From contig JACOUT010000003.1 of the NCBI GenBank assembly GCA_016177705.1, forward strand, positions 744,001-808,000: a stretch of 64,000 nt of DNA, written 5' to 3'. The position numbers were made by a program, and so were the translations under genes. Numbering within the stretch: position 1 is the first letter of the stretch; each line of letters begins with the position of its first letter. This DNA is from Deltaproteobacteria bacterium. GTDB taxonomy: Bacteria; Myxococcota; UBA727; VGSZ01. Below are positions 57,941-64,000 of this stretch, one piece after another. The notes under the pieces were generated by a model, which had not been told where the DNA came from, searched no databases, and saw only the letters and a program-made list of their open reading frames with translations.

Positions 57941-59035
57941 GTGCGCTCCTGGTCCGCCGTCGCGCTTTGCTGCGTCGCCCTGGCGGCGTCGGCCTGCCCG
58001 AACGTGGTCGGCTTGGGTTCGCCGTGCGACGACGACGGCGACTGCCGCACCATTTGCGTCGACGGCTTCTGCGACGTGCAGCCCGAGGAGGGTGAAGGGG
58101 AGGGCGAGGAGGGCGAAGGGGAGGGTGAAGGGGAGGGTGAGGGTGAAGGGGAGGGCGAGGGCGAAGGGGAAGGTGAGGGCGAGGGTGAAGGCGAGGGGGA
58201 GGGCGAAGGCGAGGGTGAGGGTGAAGGCGAGCCGTTCCTGGCGCGGAGCTGTCAGGACCTGCTGAGCCACGATGCGGCCACGCCGAGCGGCTCCTACCCG
58301 CTCGATCTCGACGGCGACGGCGCGCTCGACGACCTCGACGGCGACGGCGGCGTCGACGTCGACGACGTGGTCGCCTGTGAGATGACGCGCGCGGGCGGCG
58401 GCTGGACCAGCGTGGCCAAGCTCGCCGACGTTGTCGCCGCCGACTGCCCGCCCAACTGGCAATTCCTCTCGACCGGGGGGTTCACGGGGTGCCGCGGCAA
58501 CCTCGGCGGCCCGGGCACGCGCTCGGCCACCTTCACGCCGCTGGTGCCCTGGCAGGACGTGCGCGGCGGGCTCACCGCCGTCGTCTACGGCGACGGCGAC
58601 GCCTTCAACGGCGACCAGAGCCGCTCGATCGACTCGTACTACGTCGACGGCGTGAGCGTGACCACGGCGGCGCCACGGCAGCACATCTTCACCTTCGTCG
58701 CCGGCCACCCCTACGACGAGCCCAACTCCGACTGTCCCTGCACCACCGGCCCGCAGCCGCCCTCGTTCGTCGGCGACGACCTGTTCTGCGACGAGCCCGG
58801 CATGGACTGTCGTCCGAGCGGCGACCGCGCGTGGGGCCCGCTCGACCCGGTCTGGGACGGGTCGGACTTCATCTGTCAGCCGGCCGACGCCACCAAGGTC
58901 GACGGCAAGCTGTTCGTGCGCACCGGCATCAACGCCACGCCGGCGCCGACCGTCATCGAGGTGCGCATCAGCGAAGACCAGGGCTCGGGCGACGAGGATC
59001 TCGCCGTCACCGAGCTCGAGCTGTGGGTCCGCTGA
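57941..59035 (+). CDS. Gly-Glu stalk lipoprotein with fibrinogen/COLFI-like head
   Basis: A 364-residue lipoprotein (GTG 57941). Lipobox AASAC, four-cysteine unit C-D-D-D-G-D-C, C, C, then about 24 Gly-Glu pairs. The head starts RSCQDLLSHDAATPSGSYPL, continues with a calcium-loop-rich stretch DLDGDGALDDLDGDGGVD, and VACEMTRAGGGWTSVAKLA, the C-x-D...S-G-x-Y...C-x-M...G-G-W-T layout of fibrinogen-like and fibrillar collagen C domains. It should bind calcium and perhaps sugars. Divergent from the pilT operon, 77 bp apart. Confidence 0.86.
   Translation: MRSWSAVALCCVALAASACPNVVGLGSPCDDDGDCRTICVDGFCDVQPEEGEGEGEEGEGEGEGEGEGEGEGEGEGEGEGEGEGEGEGEGEGEGEGEPFLARSCQDLLSHDAATPSGSYPLDLDGDGALDDLDGDGGVDVDDVVACEMTRAGGGWTSVAKLADVVAADCPPNWQFLSTGGFTGCRGNLGGPGTRSATFTPLVPWQDVRGGLTAVVYGDGDAFNGDQSRSIDSYYVDGVSVTTAAPRQHIFTFVAGHPYDEPNSDCPCTTGPQPPSFVGDDLFCDEPGMDCRPSGDRAWGPLDPVWDGSDFICQPADATKVDGKLFVRTGINATPAPTVIEVRISEDQGSGDEDLAVTELELWVR
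58087..58231 (+). repeat. Hexanucleotide Gly-Glu tract
   Basis: About 24 six-base units, richer in GGG and GAG than other tracts, encode the stalk of the second fibrinogen-like lipoprotein. Confidence 0.95.
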
Positions 59036-59057
59036 GGGGCCGCGTCCCCTGGAAGCG

Positions 59058-59348
59058 CTAGTACCGACCGCCGCCGCCGCCGCCGCGCGGACGATCCTCG
59101 CGCGGGCGCGCGACGCTCACCTGCAGGTTGCGGCCCTCGAAGGGCTTGCCGTCGAGACCGCCGATGGCGGCCTGCGCTTGCTCGGCGTTGCCCATCTCGA
59201 CGAAGGCGAAGCCGCGCGAGCGGCCGGTGTCGCGGTCGGTGATGACGTTGGCCTTGGCGACGGTGCCAAAGGGCGTGAACAGGTTGGTGAGGTCGGCGTC
59301 GGTGACCTGGAACGGCAGGTTGCCGACGTAGAGGCGGTTGTTGGACAT
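59058..59348 (-). CDS. RNA-binding protein with one RRM and Gly-rich tail
   Basis: A 96-residue protein, ATG 59348 with GGGGAG seven bases upstream. The RRM is complete: RNP2 RLYVGNLPF at the start and RNP1 RSRGFAFVEM at residues about 42-51, followed by EQAQAAIGGLDGKPFEGR. The Arg/Gly tail (RPRGGGGGGRY) is short. Bacterial RRM proteins of this type act in cold response or RNA metabolism. Confidence 0.94.
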   Translation of the reverse strand: MSNNRLYVGNLPFQVTDADLTNLFTPFGTVAKANVITDRDTGRSRGFAFVEMGNAEQAQAAIGGLDGKPFEGRNLQVSVARPREDRPRGGGGGGRY

Positions 59349-59498
59349 GACGGTACTCCCCGCCGCGAGCTTCCTCGCATCGCGCCTGGGATTCAACCCG
59401 TGTGTCCCACGCCGCGGTCACACGCGCCAAAGCGCGGGTGGTCGGGATAGACGGTGGGCAGGGCCGGGCGCCGACGCCGGGCCGCCACCGAGGTGCCG

Positions 59499-60467
59499 AT
59501 GCTCGCCGATCGCAAGGTCTCGCCGGACGCCGCCTTCCGCACCGCTCTCCTGGGCGGCGAGCGCGCGCGGCGCCAAGCCGAGCAGCACGGCGTCGGCCCC
59601 TCGACCAAGGGCAGCGTCAGCAAGAGCACCATCACCAAGGGTGCGGCCGAGCAGGCGCTGCGCGGCCTCGACCCGCGCGACGTCGAGCAGGTCGGCGCGG
59701 TGCAGCGCTTCCTCGACGGCAAGGACGCCAAAGCGCTGTCGCCGGCGGCGCGCGCCATCTTGCTCGCGTTCGTCGAGGCGCAGCACACGCAGCTCGGCGG
59801 CACCTCGGTCGTCGAGGCGCGTCGTACGGGAGCGCGCGATGCGGTCGCACAGGCGCGGGCTCGCGTGCTCACGCTCGTGCAGCACGGCTCCACCCCCGAG
59901 GAGACGCGCGCGCGCTACGCCAAGGTCTCGGCCTGGCTCGACGCCGCCGAGGCCGACCTCGCCCAAGCGGGCGCCCGCCTGGCCGGGCTCGGTGCCGACA
60001 AGCAGGGCCCAACGGCGAGCAAGGTCGCCGGGCAGGGTTCGGCGCAACTCGCCGTGCTGCTCGGCGGCAAACACCGGGGCGTCGGCGGCAGGGTCGACGT
60101 CGCCAAGGGGGACGTCGAGGCGGTGCGGCGTTGGCTCGCGAAGCCGGTGCTGCCGCGCGCGCGCCTCGAGGTACTCCGGCGTACCTTCGAGCGCCTCGAT
60201 CGCGCCGGCACCCTGTCCTGGACCCCCGGCGGCGTGGCCGAGCATCACCGGGGCGTGCGTTTCGCCAAGGTCGAGCTGTCGCGCGAGCGCCATGCCGATG
60301 GGTTCACCTTCACGGCCTGGATCCCCCTCGGCGCGCTCACCCCCGGGGGGCGTGCCCGGGAGCCCGGCGCCGTCGGCGAGTTCTACGTCGAGCGCACCGG
60401 CGGCCTGGCCGGCCTGACGCTGTCGGTCGGTCCGCTCGGCGTGACCGGCGCCGATCGTCAGGGCTGA
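59499..60467 (+). CDS. Hypothetical protein
   Basis: A 322-residue protein (ATG 59499, GAGGTG just upstream). No signal peptide. The N-terminal half is Ala/Arg/Lys-rich helical (HGVGPSTKGSVSKSTITKGA, ARAILLAFVEAQ), the C-terminal half beta-rich (FTFTAWIPLGALTPG, GEFYVERTGG). No family recognised. Followed at 42 bp by another unknown gene. Confidence 0.7.
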   Translation: MLADRKVSPDAAFRTALLGGERARRQAEQHGVGPSTKGSVSKSTITKGAAEQALRGLDPRDVEQVGAVQRFLDGKDAKALSPAARAILLAFVEAQHTQLGGTSVVEARRTGARDAVAQARARVLTLVQHGSTPEETRARYAKVSAWLDAAEADLAQAGARLAGLGADKQGPTASKVAGQGSAQLAVLLGGKHRGVGGRVDVAKGDVEAVRRWLAKPVLPRARLEVLRRTFERLDRAGTLSWTPGGVAEHHRGVRFAKVELSRERHADGFTFTAWIPLGALTPGGRAREPGAVGEFYVERTGGLAGLTLSVGPLGVTGADRQG

Positions 60468-60508
60468 CCCCTTCCGACGCAGTCCCAGGTCGCACTACCG
60501 TCCGCTCG

Positions 60509-61081
60509 ATGGTGCGGAAGAAGTCCCGAGCGCTCGCCGCCGCCGAGAGGCTGGCCGGCCCCGGCGTCGCCGGCTTCGACGGCGCCCGCGACGACGACGA
60601 GCATCCCTGGACGCGCGCCATGGTCGAGCGCGCCATCCTGGTGTTCGACGAGATCGAGCGTTTGCCCCAGTACGACGAGGACGCCATCCGGCGGCGGGTG
60701 GTCGACTTCTTGCGCTTCGCCGACAGGGTCGAGCTTGGCGGCATCGCCGACGACGCGCAGCCGCTCGCACAGGCCTTCGTCGAGCGCGCCTATCGCTGGC
60801 TCGCCAAGCACCCGCGCTACGCGCCGTTCACCACGCCGCAGTGGAGCGCGGAGATGGTCGAGCAGGTGATCCAGTGGTTCGCCGACGCCACCAGCGCGCC
60901 GCTCGACACGCGCACCAGCGAAGAGGTGGGCCGGCGGCTGCGCACCTTCGCCGCCGTCGTCGGCACCGGCGCCGTCGAGGCCGGCGACGCCGAGACGCTG
61001 GCACAGGCCTTCCTCGAGCACGCCACGCGCTGGGTGCATCGCCACCCGGCAGTGCGCGCGGCGTTCGTCCAAGAACAGTGA
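60509..61081 (+). CDS. Hypothetical protein with internal duplication
   Basis: A 190-residue helical protein. Two halves resemble each other: RRRVVDFLRFADRVELGGIA with LAQAFVERAYRWLAKHP, and GRRLRTFAAVVGTGAVEAGD with LAQAFLEHATRWVHRHP. A duplication of a helical unit of about 90 residues is plain. Cytoplasmic by appearance; function unknown. ATG 60509. Confidence 0.72.
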   Translation: MVRKKSRALAAAERLAGPGVAGFDGARDDDEHPWTRAMVERAILVFDEIERLPQYDEDAIRRRVVDFLRFADRVELGGIADDAQPLAQAFVERAYRWLAKHPRYAPFTTPQWSAEMVEQVIQWFADATSAPLDTRTSEEVGRRLRTFAAVVGTGAVEAGDAETLAQAFLEHATRWVHRHPAVRAAFVQEQ

Positions 61082-61093
61082 GCCGCAGCGGCG

Positions 61094-62161
61094 CTACGCG
61101 TCGACGAGCGTGAACGAGAAGCCGCGCCCGCCGACGCGATCGATGAAGCGCCGCATGGCATCGGGCGGCAAGGTCTGGCAGCCGATCGACTTGGGGCTAC
61201 CCTCGAAGCCGACGTGGAACAGGATGCCGGTGAGCGCATCGCCGCGCTGGCGCGAGCGCTCGATCTCGGTGCTCGAGTAGTTGCCGTCGTCGTTTCGGTC
61301 GCGCACGCCCGGGATGGAGCCGCTGCCCGAGCGCGTGCGCACGTGGAAGCTCGGCATGCCGTTGTGGTCGCCGTTGCTCACGGCGCGGTAGTTGCCGGCG
61401 TTGATGCGGCCGACGTGATCCACCAGCGACGTCGTCTTCTGGCCGGCGTGGGTGGCGCCACGCAGCTCGAGCACGCGGTGGTCGGGCGTGAGCACCACGA
61501 AGGTGTCGTCGTACTTGCGGTTGTTGGTCGACGCGTGGCGGTTGCCGTTCACGTCCATGCCGCGGACGCCGAGCACCGTGGGCTTGCCGTCGGCGCACAC
61601 CTCGCCGCCGTTGGCGCGCACGATGGCCGCGTAGTGGTCCCACCGCTGCCGCTCGCTCATCGAGCGTGGCGCCAGCTCGACGGCGCCGCTGCCCGTCGGC
61701 GCCGGCTCGGTGCGTGGCTCGATGCGCTGCTCGGCGCGCTGCTCAGACCTTCGCTGCTGCTCGAGGCGCGCGCGCTGTTGGAAGTCGGCGCCGCTCGAGC
61801 CCGGGACGCGGTCGCCCGGCGCGGGTTGCAGGCCGCGGTCGGCGCCGCTTCGGCGATCGACGCCGGTGGTGGGGGTGCGCAGCTCGCGCAGCGTCTCGGT
61901 GCCGATGACGCCGTCGGGGGAGAGGCCGCGGCTTCGCTGGAAGTCCACCAGCGCCGCGCGCGTGTCGCGGCCGAGCTTGCCGTCGACGCCCTTGGGCCCG
62001 ACGGAGAAGCCGTGCGCCTCGAGCAGGCGCTGCGCCTCCGCCACCTCCGGCCCGTCGGCGCCGCGGCGCAGCGTGTTGCCGCCCTCGATGTGCTGGGCGA
62101 GCGCCTCGGAGCGCGGCAGCTCGCGTGGGCGGCGGACGTCAGTGCTGGCGGGGGCGACCAT
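61094..62161 (-). CDS. Peptidoglycan-binding protein with L,D-transpeptidase-like C-terminus
   Basis: A 355-residue protein. Residues about 28-95 are a PG_binding_1 domain (LRRGADGPEVAEAQRLLEAH, DTRAALVDFQRSRGLSPDG). An Arg/Gln-rich linker (100-160) follows. The C-terminal domain contains GILFHVGFEG and SIGCQTLPP, in which His and Cys are nine residues apart, resembling the H-x-G...S-x-G-C motif of YkuD transpeptidases, with SIGCQ in place of SHGC. There is no obvious signal peptide, unusual for a wall enzyme. It may remodel peptidoglycan after export by another route, or be phage- or toxin-related. Confidence 0.78.
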   Translation of the reverse strand: MVAPASTDVRRPRELPRSEALAQHIEGGNTLRRGADGPEVAEAQRLLEAHGFSVGPKGVDGKLGRDTRAALVDFQRSRGLSPDGVIGTETLRELRTPTTGVDRRSGADRGLQPAPGDRVPGSSGADFQQRARLEQQRRSEQRAEQRIEPRTEPAPTGSGAVELAPRSMSERQRWDHYAAIVRANGGEVCADGKPTVLGVRGMDVNGNRHASTNNRKYDDTFVVLTPDHRVLELRGATHAGQKTTSLVDHVGRINAGNYRAVSNGDHNGMPSFHVRTRSGSGSIPGVRDRNDDGNYSSTEIERSRQRGDALTGILFHVGFEGSPKSIGCQTLPPDAMRRFIDRVGGRGFSFTLVDA

Positions 62162-62299
62162 GGGCGCTCCGGGGGTTGACCAGGTGGTTTTCGCGGCCGC
62201 AGGGGTGGTGGTTCTCCCCGCACCTCGCCTGACCCTCGGTCATGCGCCGGATCCGGATCTGGATCACATCTCCTACTTCGTCCTACAGGCGATACTCTC
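62162..62299. promoter_or_regulatory. Divergent promoter region with GGATC repeats
   Basis: This separates the peptidoglycan-binding gene from the TPR-like gene. It holds the perfect palindrome CCGGATCCGG (62247-62256), continued by CTGGATC, so GGATC occurs three times in 17 bases; a possible operator. Confidence 0.35.
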
Positions 62300-63226
62300 G
62301 TGAAGCCCCTGGAGGCCCCCGTGCTCGCAGAAGACCGCAAGACGCTGATCGCGATGACGCTGACCGCGGCCGACGCCGCCTGGGCGGATCGTGGCCTCGG
62401 CGCCGCTGAGCAGGCCTACCAAGACGCGGCGCGGCTGGCGCAGGACGACGGTGACCACCTCGCGCGCGGGCGCGCGCTCGCGGGCGCCGGCCAGGTGTGC
62501 CGCGCGCGCGACCAGGTCGCGAGCGCCGCGGTCTTCTTCGCCGATGCCGTGGCCTGCTTCCTTGCTGCCGGCGACGACGCCGCGGCGGCGCGCGCGCTGG
62601 CCGGCGTCACCGAGCTGGCCGCCGACCCGCGCGCGCTCGTCGTGCACCGCGCGCTCGCGTTCGCGCGCTCGCTCGCGCCGGGGTCGAGCGCCGAGGGGTT
62701 CGCGCGTGCCGGCGACGAGGTGCTGCGTCTGCTCAAGGGCGCCGCCGCCGAGCCCGCCATCGACGCCGCGCTCAGCCTGTGCACCCAGGCGCTCTCGGTC
62801 GAGCGCGCAGAGCTGTGCGCGCGCTGGTTGGTCGCGTCGGCGGGCGCGTTGCGCGCGCTCGCCGCCCGCGGACCCGACCCGCGCCTGGCGCGCGCATCCG
62901 ACCTGCTGTCGCGCGCGCTCGGCCACGCGCAGGTCGCGCCGACGCTGGAGGCCCCCGAGGCCGCGCGCGACCAGTGGGCGTTCGCGCTCGCTGACCTCGG
63001 CGCCGAGCTGGGCGACCGCGCGCTCGACGAGCTGCGCCGCCTGCGCGCCCATTTGCAGCGGGCGCGCCTCCTGGTCGAGGCCGGCCGCGCCGGCGACGCG
63101 CTGGCGAGCGCCAAGAGCGCGTTCACGCTGGCCCGGCTCGCGCTCGGCGACGACGACCCGGTGACCAACGAGGCGCTGGCGCTGCGCACCAGCGCACAGC
63201 AGGCAGCCCCCAGCGCCCGCGCCTGA
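62300..63226 (+). CDS. TPR-like helical repeat protein
   Basis: A 308-residue, Ala-rich protein made of helical hairpins with TPR-like spacing (LGAAEQAYQDAARLAQDDGD, LARGRALAGAGQVCRARDQV, ASAAVFFADAVACFLAAGDD, and at the end AGDALASAKSAFTLARLALG). No catalytic part. It is probably a protein-interaction scaffold. GTG start with a poor ribosome binding site. Confidence 0.7.
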   Translation: MKPLEAPVLAEDRKTLIAMTLTAADAAWADRGLGAAEQAYQDAARLAQDDGDHLARGRALAGAGQVCRARDQVASAAVFFADAVACFLAAGDDAAAARALAGVTELAADPRALVVHRALAFARSLAPGSSAEGFARAGDEVLRLLKGAAAEPAIDAALSLCTQALSVERAELCARWLVASAGALRALAARGPDPRLARASDLLSRALGHAQVAPTLEAPEAARDQWAFALADLGAELGDRALDELRRLRAHLQRARLLVEAGRAGDALASAKSAFTLARLALGDDDPVTNEALALRTSAQQAAPSARA

Positions 63227-63303
63227 TCCGCCGCGCGCGCGGCGGCCGGCCGGGGGCAAACGACGTCGCCATGCGGTAAATTGACGCACCGTGACGTGAC
63301 GCA

Positions 63304-63319
63304 TTGACATCTTTGTCAA
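63304..63319. promoter_or_regulatory. Operator-like palindrome before acyl-CoA dehydrogenase gene
   Basis: TTGACA-TCTT-TGTCAA, 6-base perfect arms, ends 19 bases before the start codon. Just upstream TTGACG and two TGACGCA words recur. It looks like the site of a TetR- or FadR-like repressor controlling fatty-acid oxidation. Confidence 0.5.
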
Positions 63320-63338
63320 ATGGCGTCCAAGCTGGCGC

Positions 63339-64000
63339 ATGACGCGTCCAACCTCGACCAACTTCTTCCTCGACAACGACGACCTGCGCTTCCAGCTCTC
63401 CCGCGTCGACTGGCCGACGCTGGTGGCGCTGCAAGAGGCGGCCTTCGCCGACGAGGACGGCTTCAAGGATCCGGCGGAGGCACGCGCCTTCTACGAGGAC
63501 GTGCTGACCAACCTCGGCGAGTTCATCGCGAAGGAGATCGCGGCGCACGAGCACGAGCTCGACGCACAGCACCCGGTGCTGAAGGACGGCGAGGTGGTGC
63601 CGGCGGCGCGCATGAAGAAGATCCTGGACCAGATGCAGGCGCTCGGCGCGCTCTCGCTGACCCTGCCGCGCCGCCTGGGCGGCTCCAACGTGCCGATCCT
63701 GGTGCAGAACATCCTGGTCGAGATGATCACGCGCGCCGACGCCAGCGTGGCCGCGGAGTTCGGCTTCTACTCCGGCATCGGCCAGGCGCTGCTCTTCTAC
63801 TCGATGGAAGAGGGCAGCGTGGAGATGAAGGACGGCGTGCCGGTGAAGACCCGCTTCGACGACGTGGTGCGCCGTATCGCCGAGAACCAGGAGTGGGGCG
63901 CCATGGTGCTGACCGAGCCCGGCGCCGGCAGCGATCTCGCCCAGATCAAGGCCAAGGCGGTGCTCGCCGCCGACGGCAACTGGCGCCTGACCGGCCAGAA
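63339..64000 (+). CDS. Acyl-CoA dehydrogenase (3' end outside window)
   Basis: About 220 codons are visible, starting at ATG 63339 (MTRPTSTNFFLDNDDLRFQL). The N-terminal extension and helical domain (EDVLTNLGEFIAKEIAAHEH, GALSLTLPRRLGG) lead to the family signature MVLTEPGAGSDLAQIKAKA that lines FAD and substrate. The N-terminal ACDH_N-like extension fits the larger (about 600-residue) class. It performs the first oxidation of fatty acyl-CoA beta-oxidation. The upstream palindrome suggests fatty-acid-responsive control. Confidence 0.93.
   Translation, partial: MTRPTSTNFFLDNDDLRFQLSRVDWPTLVALQEAAFADEDGFKDPAEARAFYEDVLTNLGEFIAKEIAAHEHELDAQHPVLKDGEVVPAARMKKILDQMQALGALSLTLPRRLGGSNVPILVQNILVEMITRADASVAAEFGFYSGIGQALLFYSMEEGSVEMKDGVPVKTRFDDVVRRIAENQEWGAMVLTEPGAGSDLAQIKAKAVLAADGNWRLTGQ

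Overview
The window is a stretch of a large, GC-rich bacterial chromosome that most resembles the Myxococcota (former Deltaproteobacteria). The main reasons are the many secreted or lipid-anchored proteins with Gly-Glu repeat stalks, a MYXO-CTERM-like tail on a subtilase, a Myxococcus-type cysteine repeat (DUF4215-like), a eukaryote-like Ser/Thr kinase with a PEGA-like tail, a hybrid histidine kinase with several PAS domains, and a pattern of tightly overlapping genes. No phage, insertion sequence or CRISPR array was recognised.

Layout. 1-1.4 kb: a cut-off Gly-Glu lipoprotein gene behind a two-helix membrane protein gene. 1.5-8.8 kb: hybrid histidine kinase, GNAT acetyltransferase, two coupled unknown genes, a YbiT-type ABC-F ATPase and a sulfatase-modifying-factor-like lipoprotein. 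8.9-15.3 kb: a PPC-like lipoprotein, and divergently an operon of ECF sigma factor, membrane-anchored DUF4384-like anti-sigma candidate, secreted caspase-like protease and Gly-Glu lipoprotein. 15.8-23.6 kb: a reverse-strand three-gene cassette (subtilase, membrane-anchored proline-rich protein, GH18-like lipoprotein) whose last gene is visibly poorer in GC. 24.0-29.2 kb: Lon, a small membrane protein and a Ser/Thr kinase. 29.3-32.9 kb: an M49-like metallopeptidase lipoprotein and two unknowns.

32.9-37.6 kb is the housekeeping core: rpmH-rnpA-darP facing away from dnaA, then glutamine synthetase. This is the gene arrangement usually seen near a chromosome origin, but I found no consensus DnaA boxes. 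37.6-46.7 kb: GGDEF-EAL protein with a degenerate receiver, a YkgJ-like cysteine-cluster protein, small envelope proteins, a GspE-N/GAF protein, two secreted proteins of unknown role and a fibrinogen-like Gly-Glu lipoprotein. 46.7-51.4 kb: cstA, DedA, a PHA-granule-type protein, a cysteine-rich Gly-Glu lipoprotein and two divergent serine tRNA genes followed by a palindrome cluster. 51.4-59.4 kb: several lipoproteins, a PilT-like ATPase operon, another fibrinogen-like lipoprotein and an RRM protein. 59.5-64 kb: two unknowns, a peptidoglycan-binding L,D-transpeptidase-like protein, a TPR-like protein and the start of an acyl-CoA dehydrogenase.

The strongest theme is the envelope. Six lipoproteins share one plan: lipid-anchored cysteine, a small four-cysteine unit, usually a Gly-Glu stalk, and a variable head. 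In three separate loci such a lipoprotein gene overlaps the 3' end of a gene whose product ends in paired membrane helices. This recurring coupled pair, and the sigma/anti-sigma/caspase operon that contains one copy of it, are the best candidates for an undescribed system.
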